Positions 16,444 through 31,200 of a stretch of 64,000 bases of DNA are shown piece after piece. Origin of the DNA: Pseudomonas sp. A34-9 (GTDB lineage: Bacteria; Pseudomonadota; Gammaproteobacteria; Pseudomonadales; Pseudomonadaceae); the NCBI RefSeq assembly GCF_029543085.1, contig NZ_CP119967.1, positions 4,862,501 to 4,926,500 of the forward strand. Reading direction: 5' to 3'. Numbering within the stretch: position 1 is the first letter of the stretch; each line of letters begins with the position of its first letter. The notes beneath the pieces were generated by a model that was given only the letters and a program-made list of their open reading frames with translations, searched no databases and had not been told where the DNA came from. The translations under genes were made by a program, and so were the position numbers.

Positions 16444-16953
16444 ATGCAACCCACCGCTATCGACAGCAAAAGCAAACATCCACACGGCGAGCGCGTTGCG
16501 TTCATCCAGGCCTGCTGGCACAAGGAAATCGTCGACCAGAGCCGGAAAGGCTTCGTCGCCGAAATGATTGCCCTGGGTTATCAGGAATCGGACATCGATA
16601 TCTTCGAAGTCGGCGGTGCCTTTGAAATGCCACTGCACGCCAAATTGCTGGCCAAGACCGGACGCTATGCCGGCATCGTCGCCGCAGCCCTCGTCGTGGA
16701 CGGCGGCATCTACCGTCACGAATTCGTCGCCCAGTCGGTGGTCAGCGGCCTGATGCAGGTCCAGCTGGAAACCGAAGTGCCGGTGTTCTCGGTATCCCTG
16801 ACCCCGCATCACTTCCATGCGGGCGACGAACATCAGAAGTTCTTCTTCGAGCACTTTGTGCACAAGGGTCAGGAAGCGGCGCGGACTTGCGCGGATACGT
16901 TGCGCAAGGTTCGTGCACTGCGCCGCACCGAGCCGCACGCGGTAGCCGTGTAA
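16444..16953 (+). CDS. ribH: 6,7-dimethyl-8-ribityllumazine synthase, type II-like
   Basis: 169-aa enzyme condensing 5-amino-6-ribitylaminouracil with dihydroxybutanone phosphate, the penultimate step of riboflavin synthesis. Core motifs: VAFIQACWHKEIVDQSR near the N terminus (substrate aromatic Trp), FEVGGAFEMPLHAKLLAKTG, ALVVDGGIYRHEFVAQSV and VFSVSLTPHHFH. The spacing and DGGIYRHEFV variant resemble the decameric RibH2 type known from Brucella rather than the icosahedral enzyme of the main rib operon. It is the only gene after the FMN riboswitch, so it is a separately controlled paralogue. Followed by a REP pair. Confidence 0.9.
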   Translation: MQPTAIDSKSKHPHGERVAFIQACWHKEIVDQSRKGFVAEMIALGYQESDIDIFEVGGAFEMPLHAKLLAKTGRYAGIVAAALVVDGGIYRHEFVAQSVVSGLMQVQLETEVPVFSVSLTPHHFHAGDEHQKFFFEHFVHKGQEAARTCADTLRKVRALRRTEPHAVAV

Positions 16954-16987
16954 CGTCGAGTGAGTTTTTGACCTCACTCAAATCAAA

Positions 16988-17076
16988 TGTGGGAGCGAGC
17001 CTGCTCGCGAAGAGGGACTGCCAGCCGACGACAAGTTGACTGGTAGACCGCTTTCGCGAGCAGGCTCGCTCCCACA
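16988..17076. repeat. REP doublet (REPIN), family 1
   Basis: TGTGGGAGCGAGCCTGCTCG (from 16988) and its inverted copy ending 17076, separated by about 43 bp. Intergenic between convergent ribH and aruE. Same family at 19897, 23579, 39092, 57245 and 59899. Confidence 0.9.
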
Positions 17077-17105
17077 TTGGTTTTGTGCCGATTCAGATGT
17101 CGCTA

Positions 17106-18116
17106 TCAGGCGAGGTTTTCGTCGGTGGTCGGGACGATCAGGATGCCCGCGCGCAAGCCGCTCTTGACCTTGGGATTGGGAAAGATGATTCGCGCCCCTT
17201 CTTCCTCGATGATCCAGCGGGTATTGGCCAGATCTTCGGCCAGCACGTAACCCACCTCCAACTCGGAAAAGTTTTCGATGTCCTGCGGCAGGTTTAAGCG
17301 AAAGGCATCGCTGTGCTTGATGATTTCCCGCGCCACACTGAAAAGCTGCAAACCATCCAGTTGCGCTTCTGCCATCTGCGGCTCAGTGCCTTCGATAATC
17401 TGCTTCAAACGAGTTTCCAGCAGCGAGACGTTAACCCCGTCGTTCTGCCCGAATGGCCGCGCCTTGCCCAACTCCAGCGTGAAAGCCTCGGCACCGAGCT
17501 TGTCGTAGGTGTAGGCGCTGAACACGATCGACGGCTTGTTCTGCAATAGCACCGCCTCCATCCCGGCAGCGCGCAGACGCGCCAGCTCAAGACGCGAATG
17601 CTGGCGACCTTCCTTCCACGGATACAACGCGAATTGCTCGATCTTCGAGCCTCGAATCGCCGTGTGCAGGTCGTAGTGCAGACGCTGGCGATCCGGCAGG
17701 CTGAAGAAACTCGCCGCCAGGCGCTCCAGCTCGCAGGCACGCAGCGCTTCGCTGCCACTGCTTTGTTCGTGACGGCCATTGAACAGCCGATTGACGTCCT
17801 GCTCGACGAAACGCTCGCCCTTGCGAATCGCTTCCGGGTTGCCGAACAGGAACAGAATGCGTGCGCGCGGCTTCAGATCGCCGCGTGCGATGTCGTGCAG
17901 CAGCCGATCAAGCAACTCGATCGGCGCTGTTTCGTTGCCGTGGATGCCTGCTGAAAGCAGCAGGTCCAGGCCATTGTCGCGCGCTTCGGGTGGCCGGACT
18001 TCCAGCGCACCTTCGCTCAACCAGCGCATGCGCACGCCTTCGACAGTCAGTTGAGTCTTCTCCGCCGGTTCGCGGCCGGCGAGGGTCAGTTCAAGCAGTT
18101 TGCCGAGGGCGAGCAT
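17106..18116 (-). CDS. aruE: Succinylglutamate desuccinylase
   Basis: 336-aa zinc hydrolase of the last step of the arginine succinyltransferase (AST) pathway: N-succinylglutamate to succinate plus glutamate. The zinc site is visible as [14 protein letters not shown] (His, Glu) and [11 protein letters not shown] (His), with the catalytic Glu in [13 protein letters not shown]. Full family length; ATG at 18116. Last gene of aruCFGDBE. A small acidic protein gene lies between it and aruB. Confidence 0.95.
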   Translation of the reverse strand: MLALGKLLELTLAGREPAEKTQLTVEGVRMRWLSEGALEVRPPEARDNGLDLLLSAGIHGNETAPIELLDRLLHDIARGDLKPRARILFLFGNPEAIRKGERFVEQDVNRLFNGRHEQSSGSEALRACELERLAASFFSLPDRQRLHYDLHTAIRGSKIEQFALYPWKEGRQHSRLELARLRAAGMEAVLLQNKPSIVFSAYTYDKLGAEAFTLELGKARPFGQNDGVNVSLLETRLKQIIEGTEPQMAEAQLDGLQLFSVAREIIKHSDAFRLNLPQDIENFSELEVGYVLAEDLANTRWIIEEEGARIIFPNPKVKSGLRAGILIVPTTDENLA

Positions 18117-18128
18117 AGAGCGGTTTCC

Positions 18129-18419
18129 TTAGTGGTCGTGGTTGCAATCCGGGCCGTGCACGTGGTCTTCGTCGTCGCCGACGTCAGCCGGTTCCATTTC
18201 CAGTTGCAGACTTACCAGATTAGTCGCCAATGGGCGCAGCAGCAGGTTGGCGTATTCCGCGTCACCTTCTTCAACGTCCACGCCGATCAGCAGTTGGCCA
18301 CGGCCGTCCTGCTGGATCCACAGCTCTTTGCCTTGCCACATGACCGCGACGCGGGTGCAGGAGGTCTCCAGTTGCGTGCCGTCGGTGTCTTCAAGGATCA
18401 GCTGCAGGGAATCGCTCAT
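18129..18419 (-). CDS. Small acidic protein with His/Cys-rich tail, in aru operon
   Basis: 96-aa hypothetical protein, conserved at this place in Pseudomonas aru operons as far as I recall (the P. aeruginosa PA0900 position). The body is beta-rich (LQLILEDTDGTQLE, VAVMWQGKELWIQ). It ends in an acidic, metal-ligand-rich tail DHVHGPDCNHDH that could bind zinc or nickel. It starts at MSDSLQ (18419), 12 nt upstream of aruE, so the two are probably co-translated. Since AruE is a zinc enzyme, metal supply is an attractive but unproven role. Confidence 0.75.
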   Translation of the reverse strand: MSDSLQLILEDTDGTQLETSCTRVAVMWQGKELWIQQDGRGQLLIGVDVEEGDAEYANLLLRPLATNLVSLQLEMEPADVGDDEDHVHGPDCNHDH

Positions 18420-18476
18420 GTTTTTACTCTCTAGGTGAGACAAGCCGCGCGCCGCGTTCAGGCGACGCGCCGGCCA

Positions 18477-19823
18477 TCAATTGATCTGGAATGGATAAAC
18501 CGCGCCCAGTTTAAGGATTTGCGTCAGTTCATCCAGTGCCGTCCGGCATTCAAGCAGCAATTGCGGGTCCGCCAGATCGGTTTCGCTCAGGCGGTCGCGG
18601 TAGTGCTTTTCAACCCATGCGGTCAGCGAACCGTACAACGGTGGCGTCATGATAACCCCTGGGTTGACCGCCGCCAGTTCGGTTTCGTTAAGCGCCACGC
18701 GCAGTCGCAGGCACGCCGGGCCGCCGCCGTTCTGCATGCTTTGCTTGAGATCGAAGACTTTCACTTCGCGGATCAGACCGCCGGAGCTGGTCAGGCTTTG
18801 CAGGTAAGCCCAGACGCGCTCGTTGGCCTGGCACTCTTGCGGCACGATCAGCAGCATCGAACCGTCAGCACGCGACAGCAACTGGCTGTTGAACAAGTAG
18901 GAACGGACCGCGTCATCCACCGTGACTGCCGAACGCGGCACACACACGGACTGGAAGTTGCCGCCAACCTTGGCGAGTTTGCTTTGCAGTTCGGCCAGCA
19001 TCGCCTCGGTGTCGAGGAATGCATCCTCGTGATAGAACAGCACCTCACCGTTACCCACTGCGATCACGTCGTTGTGGAACACGCCCTGATCAATCACGTT
19101 CGGGTTCTGTTGGGCGTAGACCACGCCCTCATCACGCAACCCGTGCAAACGGGCAACCGCTTGCGACGCTTCGAGGGTCTGACGGGCCGGGTACTTCTGC
19201 GGCGCAGGGAAACGGTTGTCGAACGCGCTGCGACCAAACACGAAGAACTCGACGCCCGCCTCGCCATACTCACGGCAGAAACGCGTGTGGTTGGCCGCGC
19301 CTTCGTCACCGAACTGTGCCACCGCCGGCAGAGCGGCGTGATGAGCGAAATGCTGCTGATTGGCGAACATCGCGCCGAGCACGCGGCTGGTGGTCGGGTG
19401 CTCGATGCTGCGGTGGTATTTGCAGTTGAGGTTGGCGGCGGTGAAATGCACGCGACCGTCAGCGGTGTCGGCACTCGGGCTGACGGTGGCGGCGTTGGCC
19501 ACCCACATGCTCGACGCCGAGCAACTGGCGACCAGCAGCGGCATGGCTTCTTTGGCGGCGCGCTCGATCACTTGTGCGTCAGTGCCGCTGAAACCCAGAC
19601 GGCGCAAAGCGGCCACGTCCGGGCGCTCTTGCGGTGCCAGCACACCCTGCTGAAAGCCCATCTCCATCAGCGCTTTCATCTTCGCCAGACCTTGCAGCGC
19701 CGCTTCTTTCGGGTTCGAAGATTGCTGGCTGTTGCTCTGGGAGGCAACGTTGCCGTAGGACAGACCACCGTAGTTATGGGTCGGCCCCACTAGACCGTCA
19801 AAATTGACTTCATAGGATTTCAT
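18477..19823 (-). CDS. aruB: N-succinylarginine dihydrolase
   Basis: 448-aa guanidino-group hydrolase (amidinotransferase fold) converting succinylarginine to succinylornithine, CO2 and ammonia. Conserved features: start [17 protein letters not shown], the acidic/His catalytic environment ([27 protein letters not shown]) and the nucleophile Cys in [11 protein letters not shown] near residue 365. ATG at 19823. It is separated from aruD by 142 bp containing a REP pair, so expression from the same operon probably depends on read-through. Confidence 0.96.
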   Translation of the reverse strand: MKSYEVNFDGLVGPTHNYGGLSYGNVASQSNSQQSSNPKEAALQGLAKMKALMEMGFQQGVLAPQERPDVAALRRLGFSGTDAQVIERAAKEAMPLLVASCSASSMWVANAATVSPSADTADGRVHFTAANLNCKYHRSIEHPTTSRVLGAMFANQQHFAHHAALPAVAQFGDEGAANHTRFCREYGEAGVEFFVFGRSAFDNRFPAPQKYPARQTLEASQAVARLHGLRDEGVVYAQQNPNVIDQGVFHNDVIAVGNGEVLFYHEDAFLDTEAMLAELQSKLAKVGGNFQSVCVPRSAVTVDDAVRSYLFNSQLLSRADGSMLLIVPQECQANERVWAYLQSLTSSGGLIREVKVFDLKQSMQNGGGPACLRLRVALNETELAAVNPGVIMTPPLYGSLTAWVEKHYRDRLSETDLADPQLLLECRTALDELTQILKLGAVYPFQIN

Positions 19824-19896
19824 CAGCGAGGCTCCACGAGAATCTGTTGTTATAGGCTTCAGTAACTAACTGTTCAGTGCGACCGCGTCGCGGCCA

Positions 19897-19958
19897 TCGC
19901 GAGCAGGCTCGCTCCCACAGGGAAATGCATTCCAATGTGGGAGCGAGCCTGCTCGCGA
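19897..19958. repeat. REP doublet, family 1
   Basis: Inverted pair of the GTGGGAGCGAGC palindrome inside the aru operon between aruD and aruB, with a short 17-bp spacer. It can form a large mRNA hairpin and may tune relative expression. Confidence 0.88.
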
Positions 19959-19965
19959 ATGGGCA

Positions 19966-22457
<2,492 letters not shown>

Positions 22458-22508
22458 GCTATCTCCTCAAACGGGCCGCCTTCGCCACCCGTGAAACTCG
22501 CTAAGGCG

Positions 22509-23528
22509 TTAAACCGCCACCAGGCGCACGCTGGCACCTTCACCGACGCCCAGGGCTTCGGCCGCTTCCATATCCAGCGTCACCGGTTTGCCCGGCGCGT
22601 AATCCAGTTCCAGCAGCACCGCGCGGTAATCCTGCAACTGCGCGTTGGCCACCAGATACTGACGCCCGGCACCTTTGACCGGCTCGCCGATCTTCACCGG
22701 CACCACACGACTCTGGGCGATCGAACGGATCCCCGAGACACGCGCATGCAGGGTCGGGCCACCGTCGAAAATATCGATGTAATGATCGGTCTCGAAGCCT
22801 TCGCGCATCAGGATATCGAAGGTGATCTGCGCACGCGGGTGCACCTGGCCCATCGCCTCTTGGGCGGAGTCCGGCAGCAGCGGCACGTAGATCGGGTAAT
22901 GCGGCATCAGCTCGGCGAGGAACGTGCGGCTTTTCAGTCCGCACAGACGCTCGGCTTCGGCGTAGTTGAGGTCGAAGAAGTTGCGCCCGATCGCGTCCCA
23001 GAATGGCGAGTCGCCGTTCTCATCGCTGTAACCGACGATCTCGGTGACCACCGAATCAGCGAAACGCTCCGGGTGGCTGGCGACGAATAACAGACGGCCA
23101 CGGGAGTTGAGCTCCGACCACGGCGAGCCGACCAGCTCACGCTGCACGTAGAAACTGGTCAACAAACTGTTGCCGGTCAGGTCGTGGCACTGCGAGAGCA
23201 CGTGGATCTTGTTGTGGATCTTCAACTCGCGCGAGGCGTGGACGAAGGTCTCGTTGCGGAAGCTGTAGAACGGTTCCGAGTAACCGGCCGAAGCGACAAT
23301 CGCCGAGCAGCCGACCAGCTTGCCGGTAGTGGAATCTTCGAGGACGAAGAAGTAACTCTCTTCACCGTTGAAGCTCACTTCAGCAGCGAACGAGGCTTCG
23401 CTCGCGGCGATCTTGTCGCTCAGACGTTCCACGTCATCCGGCAAGGAAGTGACACCAATCGGGCTGTCCGCAGCCAGACGCTGTACCTCGCCCAGATCAG
23501 CCATTTGCGCGGGGCGCATCACCAGCAT
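22509..23528 (-). CDS. aruF: Arginine N-succinyltransferase, alpha (AruF-type) subunit
   Basis: 339-aa partner of AruG. Shared signatures: MRPAQMADLGEVQRLA, SYFFVLEDSTTGKLVG, SRGRLLFVASHPERF, GQVHPRAQITFDILMREGF and GGPTLHARVSGIRS. ATG at 23528 has AGGAGTG upstream. It lies 51 bp upstream of aruG and 205 bp downstream of aruC; that gap holds a REP pair. Confidence 0.94.
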   Translation of the reverse strand: MLVMRPAQMADLGEVQRLAADSPIGVTSLPDDVERLSDKIAASEASFAAEVSFNGEESYFFVLEDSTTGKLVGCSAIVASAGYSEPFYSFRNETFVHASRELKIHNKIHVLSQCHDLTGNSLLTSFYVQRELVGSPWSELNSRGRLLFVASHPERFADSVVTEIVGYSDENGDSPFWDAIGRNFFDLNYAEAERLCGLKSRTFLAELMPHYPIYVPLLPDSAQEAMGQVHPRAQITFDILMREGFETDHYIDIFDGGPTLHARVSGIRSIAQSRVVPVKIGEPVKGAGRQYLVANAQLQDYRAVLLELDYAPGKPVTLDMEAAEALGVGEGASVRLVAV

Positions 23529-23578
23529 GGTGTCACTCCTTTCTCTTATAAAAATTTACTGAAAAAAACACCGGATAC

Positions 23579-23668
23579 TGTGGGAGCGAGCCTGCTCTCG
23601 AAAGCGGTCTATCTGTCAGCAAAAATGTTGACTGACACGCCCTCTTCGCGAGCAGGCTCGCTCCCACA
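23579..23668. repeat. REP doublet, family 1, between aruC and aruF
   Basis: TGTGGGAGCGAGCCTGCTC and its inverted partner 67 bp later. Together with 19897-19958 this places two REP pairs within one catabolic operon. Confidence 0.88.
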
Positions 23669-23733
23669 ATGGAACTCGCCCGGTATCAAAAATTTTGATC
23701 GACGCCTGAAATCCTCAGGCGTCGAAAGGCCTA

Positions 23734-25259
<1,526 letters not shown>

Positions 25260-28200
25260 ATGCATTTGTCAGAAGGACAGCTCCCGGCTGTCGCAACCGA
25301 CATCACCGTCGCACAACATCCCGACAGTCACTACGAGACACTCAAGGACGCCCTCCCCGCCTGGCTCGGCAACGTCTCGTCGACCAGGCGTCAGGCACTG
25401 AAAGACTCCCGGCCGGCGCTGCCCGTCAAGCTCCAGAACGCCTCAAGCACCGAGCATCAGACCCTCAAGAGTCTCAACGCCGCACATCTCACGGCGCAAA
25501 GTGAAGTCGACAAACAATTTGAACACCTGCAGGACGCCAGTGCCTTTGCCGAACCCTTGCTCAAGACGGCGTTGAAAAGCCGCTTCGATCTGGACCTCGA
25601 CGTTAGAACAACTTTTTTGCGCCTGTACATTCCTGCGACCACGGCGCTGTTTCCGATCAAGACCGGCGCCCGCACCTGGACCGTTTCGCTGCTGGACGCG
25701 GCCCTGCATAACTTCGACGAGGACGAGATCAAGGACAACGCCTTCGAATCCGAGTCGTCCTTCATCACCCAACCTTCGGCCAGCGGCCAGTTCGACACCT
25801 TGCCGGCGATCAAGAGCAAGCTGAGCATTGCGGCGTTTACCCGGCTGTGCCGTGAGCTGGACATTGGCAAGCAGTACAACACCTACCTTGAAAGCAACCT
25901 CGGGATTTCCGATCCGGCCGTGGCGGCGCCGTTGCGACTCAAGATCGACAAAAGTCAAAAAGCCGCGATACGGGCAGCGCTGCAAATGGCGCAAATGAAC
26001 AGGGACATCAGCGCCAGCCATTTCCGTCTGGTCAATGCGTTACTGGACGGGTTCACCAACATTCGCAGTGAAGGTTATGCCTGGATTTGTCATGACCTGA
26101 CCATGATGTCCGCACCGCTTACCGGCATTCTGGTGTTTATCCCGGACCCGGAGAAAGCCAGAAAAGTGAAACACGTGGTGGCCTATGTCCCGGATGATCC
26201 CGATCATCCGATCAAGGAGTATGCCTCGACGGCCGAGATGGCGGTTGAACTGACCCGGCAGTTGCGCTCAAAAGACTACCAGCAGTTCTTCAGCCGTTTC
26301 GTCAATCACGAACAGCGTGGTTTTTTCTTCGCCAGCCTCAACGAGCGTCTGAGCCAGATCAAATGGCACCCACCGGTGGCCGGGAGTTCCGAGCCAACAT
26401 GGCGAGAGACACCGGTCGACAAGCCTGACCTGCAATTTGATGTCACTGCAATCAAGGGCGATCTGTGGGAGCACCTCTATCAAGCGCGCCTGAACAAGAT
26501 CCTCAACGACGCCCGAACCCTCGCAGTACCCACCGCCGTGGTCGATCAGAAAAAACGCTGGGCGTTCTGGGATTCACTGATCAGCATCGCCAGCAGCATT
26601 TTGCAGACCGCCGCCTTCGTCATTGCGCCGTTCGTGCCGGTGCTGGGTGAAGCGATGATGGCGTACATGGCCTATCAGTTTCTCGACGAGGCTTTCGAAG
26701 GGATTATCGAATGGGCGCAGGGGCGTACCAAAGAAGCGTTCGAGCACTTGATGGGCACGCTGGAGTCGTTGATTCAACTCGGGGCGTTCGCAATTGGCGG
26801 CAACATCGCCGCCGCCGAGTTACCCAAGATCCTGCCCAAGGAGATCATGGCATTCATCAACCGGTTCAAATCGGTGAAAATGGCCGACGGCAAGACCCGT
26901 TACTGGGACCCGGATCTTGCCCGCTACCAACAGGAAAGCCTGCCGGGCGCTGACTCAAAACCCAATCAACTGGGCTTGCATGAACATCAGGGCAAACTGC
27001 TGTTGCCCCTCGACGATGCGCATTTCGCAGTTAAAGAAAGCGCCACCCCCGGCCAGTACCTTATCGAACACCCGACCCGCCCCGACGCTTACCAACCGTT
27101 GGTGCGACACAACGGCGACGGCGCCTGGCACACCGAGTTCGAACAACCGCTGGAATGGGACACGCCTACGGCACTGCGTCGCATCGGCCCGTCGGTGGAG
27201 TCTTTCACCCCGGCCGAGCGCGAGACGATCCGGCAGGTCAGCGGCGTCAGCGAAGATACCTTGCGCAAAATGCACGCCGATCAGGACTCCGTTCCGCCGC
27301 TGCTGGCCGACAGCATCCAGCGCTTCAAGCTTGACCAGCAACTGCAACGTTTCGTCAACGCCCTGAGCAGCGAGGTGCCGGAAGATTACCTGCGCGCCGA
27401 TCCGGTCATGCAGTTGCAACTGCTGACCGAACATGGCCGCTGGCCCACTGGCGAACGTTTGCGCTTGATCGATCAACAGGGCGATCTCGTCTGGCAATCT
27501 TCGAGTGATGAAGCTCTGCCGCTGACCGAAATCCATAGCAACGGCAACCTGCTCAAAACCCTGCTGCAAGCCTTGGATGAAACCCGCATCAAAACCCTGC
27601 TGGGCGAAGAATTCGCCGGCCCGACGCCGTCTCTGGAAGTACGTAGCCAAACCCTGCGCAAACAACTCGCCCAGCTCGCCGGACAACACCGAGCATCGAT
27701 GTTCGAAGCACGCTACCAGGCGCTGCAAGTCAGCAAAGAGCCACTGGCGCAACCCATCGTCCAGCATGATCCCACCCTGCCCGCCAGCATCACCCGCGAA
27801 CTGCTCGACACGGCCACCGGCGACGAACTGCTGGCGATGAGCGAAGGACAACTGCCGGCGCGCCAGCAGCAACTGATGCAACTGGCCAGTCAGGAAGTAC
27901 GCGTCACCCGTGCCTACGAAGGCTTGGAACTCGACTCGGTCAACAACCCGGATTCCGACACCCTGGCCCTGCACAGCCTGCAACAGTTACCCGGCTGGAG
28001 CGGCGACGTGCGCATCGAAATCCGCGACGGCCGCTACGAAGGCCCCATGCTCGCCAGCACTGGCCGCGCCCACGCACCGGCACAAAAAATACTGGTTCGC
28101 CAGGCTGACGGCCGCTACCAACCCTACGACGACCGCGGCCAGCAACTGCACTCGGTTACCGATTTTTATACCGGCATCTTGTATGCCTTGCCGGACGCAG

Positions 28201-31200
28201 AACGGCAAAAGCTGAACATACAGATAGGCCAGGGCGCCACGCTGAAAGCGGCCATCCGCAAGCAACCCATGCCACGCAACGAGCTACGGGTGGCGATCGC
28301 CCATCCGCCGAATCCGGAGCCGAAGGTCGATACTCTGCGCCTGTTAGGCCGCAGAAGCACCCCGACGCAGGCCAGAGAAATCATCGACCAGGACAACTTT
28401 TTCGAAGTGGATGAAGCCGGCATCATCATTCAGGACAACCTTTTCACCCAGGGTGAGCCCCCCATCACCCCGGAACAGCGGGTACAGGCGATTCTGCGCG
28501 GGTATTCCCTCGAAGAGGCGCGGGCATTCGTCGCCCGGTTTCCGAACGACCCGGCAGGCTTCAATGCCGAACTCGTCCGCCTGCGCAACGAGTTTCTCCA
28601 GCTCACTGAATACCTGCGTCACTGGGAAACCGATGTGCCGGCTTACGATCCTTTCAACGGTCTGCCGCTGTCGGACATACAGCGCAACGCGGCCGTGCGA
28701 AACCGTGAACTCTTCGCCAGCGCCATCGAGAGCTGCTGGCGCAGACAAACCGACAGCAGGCTCGGCCCCATTCTCCAGATCGCGCAGCCGATACTCGGTG
28801 ACCTGCCTGTGCTGGACGCAGACTTCAGCCATGTCACCATTCTGTCGCTCAACGGCAACCGCAGTACCACCGGCTTCGAAGCTTTTCTGCAGCGTCTCCC
28901 GGGATTGCAGACCTTCGGCGCGCAAAACCTCAACCTGCCACAGCTGCCCCAGGCTTTGACGTCGATGCCGTCGCTGCGTCAGTTGATCCTGCGCGACTGC
29001 GGCGTCACGCTCTCGCCTGCCAACCAGTCCGTGCTGGCCTCGTTGCGCGAACTCGACCTGCTGGATCTGCGCAACAATCCCCTTGGCGCGGCACCTGACC
29101 TCAACGCGATGCCGGCGCTGCGTGAAATCAATCTGAACGACACCGAGATCACGTCGGTGCCACTCGACCTGCTGGACCATCCTCGACTGATCAAGGGCAG
29201 TTTCGAAGGCAATCAGATCAGCGAGGTGCCTGCTGCGTTTTTCGACCTGGCCAACGCCCTCAGCGATGGCTTCAACTTTGCTCGCAACCCACTGTCGGCG
29301 GCCAGTCGCGAGCAGGTGAAACTTTTCTACGGGCGAACCGGCAAGCATTTGGGGGTTGTGCCCGAGCTTGCGGATATCACCCGCACTACAGCGCTGTATC
29401 CGGCCCTGAATGCCGATCAAGCGGTGGACCTGCTGTATCGCTTGCCCGGGACACTGGTTGAAGGTCGCGCGCAACTCTCGGCCTGGGAAACTGAAATCAG
29501 CCGCTTGAGCGACGACCTCGACCAATGGTCTGCCAACATTCCCGCACAAAACCCGCTGACCGACCTGCCGTTTACGGCTCAGCAAGTGCTGGATGAAGGT
29601 GTGGCCAGGAAGGAATTCGCGACCCGGCTCAAACAGTTCTGGCGTAACCGATCGCCGAATCAACCGAGTATCAGAGACAGCCATTTCATGGCGGCACCGT
29701 CCTTCATCGGCGACATGCCGGTCCTCAGCGCGGATTTCAGCCATGTGTCGCGACTCACGCTTACGGGCATCCGTACCGTTTCGGGCATGCAGCGGTTCCT
29801 GCAACGGTTTGCCAACGTGAACATTCTGGAGCTGCGCCACTTCGACTTGCCAGCCGGCCTGCTGCCCGCTCTCGAGATGCCCCGGCTCAATACACTGGAA
29901 CTGAAAAACTGCGGATTGGTGATGACGCCGGAAAACCAGGCAGCGCTGATTGCCATGAACCGCCTGCAGTTTCTGGAGTTGAGCGACAACCTGTTGACGA
30001 CATTTCCCGACGTAAAACTGTTGCCGGAACTGACCTACCTCGACCTGTCCAACAATGGCATTTCCGTGGCTCCCGACAGCCTGGCAGAACATCCCAAACT
30101 GCAGACGGCAATTCTCAGCGCAAACTTGATCAGCGAGATACCCACAGGCGTTTTCGAGCTACCCGCCAATCGCGGCGACGGCATCGACTTTGCCAACAAC
30201 CCCTTGTCGCCAGAAAGCCGCGAGCAGATAAAAGCCTATTACCGTAAAACCGGATACGACTTCGGCGTGCCCGCCGATGCGGCCGACGTCAATCTGGCGC
30301 GGGAACTGTTTCCGGGTCTGGACCAGCAAGATGCCAGCGACATCATTTATGACCTGGGCGGCACCCTGGCGGACGGCCGTGCGCGGCTGCAGGGCTGGAG
30401 AGCCGAGCTGGAGCGCATGACCGCAGACCTGACCGCTTGGGCGCCACAGGTGCCCAGCGTACACCCCGTAACCGGCGATGTACTGTCGGCCATCGAGCTG
30501 TTCGACCAGTACGCTGCCCGCTCGGACTTCGCGCAACGGCTGGAACGACTCTGGCGCAAACGCTCAGGGATGACCGGGATGCGCGAAGATTTCTTTGGCG
30601 CGGATTTGAAGTTCATCGGTGAAATGCCACGCCTGACAGTCGATTTCAATCACCTTTCAACGGTGATACTCAGAGGTAATCCGGCGATCCAGAACACCGA
30701 AGCATTCCTTGAACTTTTTCCGCATTTGCAAATGCTGGAGATGCATGACTTCGACCTGGGCCAAGTGCCAAACGTCCTCACCCGGATGACGGACCTCAAG
30801 GAGCTGACGCTGGCCAAGTGCAACCTTGTACTCACGCCCGATGGCCAGAATGTCCTGAAGTCACTGAGCGAGCTTGAGCTGCTGGATCTGAGCAACAATG
30901 AAACGCTCGGCATGGCGCCGGATCTGCCAGGCCTGCCGGCGGTAAGCGATCTGCGGCTGTCCAACACCGGTCTGTCCACCCTTCCCGATGGCATCGTCGA
31001 TCATCCGCAGCTGGAAAGCGTCGAGCTCGATGGCAACCACATTACCGAGCTGCCGGAGTCATTGTTCGACCCGATCGCGGAGCTGGTGGAGGGTGTCAAT
31101 CTTGCCAACAATCCACTGTCGACGGCGGCTCGCGAGCGTATCAAGGCGTACTTTGTCGAGCAGCACATTGACTTTGGCGTACTGCCCGATCCGGGTGACA

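Noticed and set aside
28344..30092. 582-codon minus-strand frame inside the LRR gene
   Set aside because: Antisense of the LRR cassettes; no independent start signal or domain.
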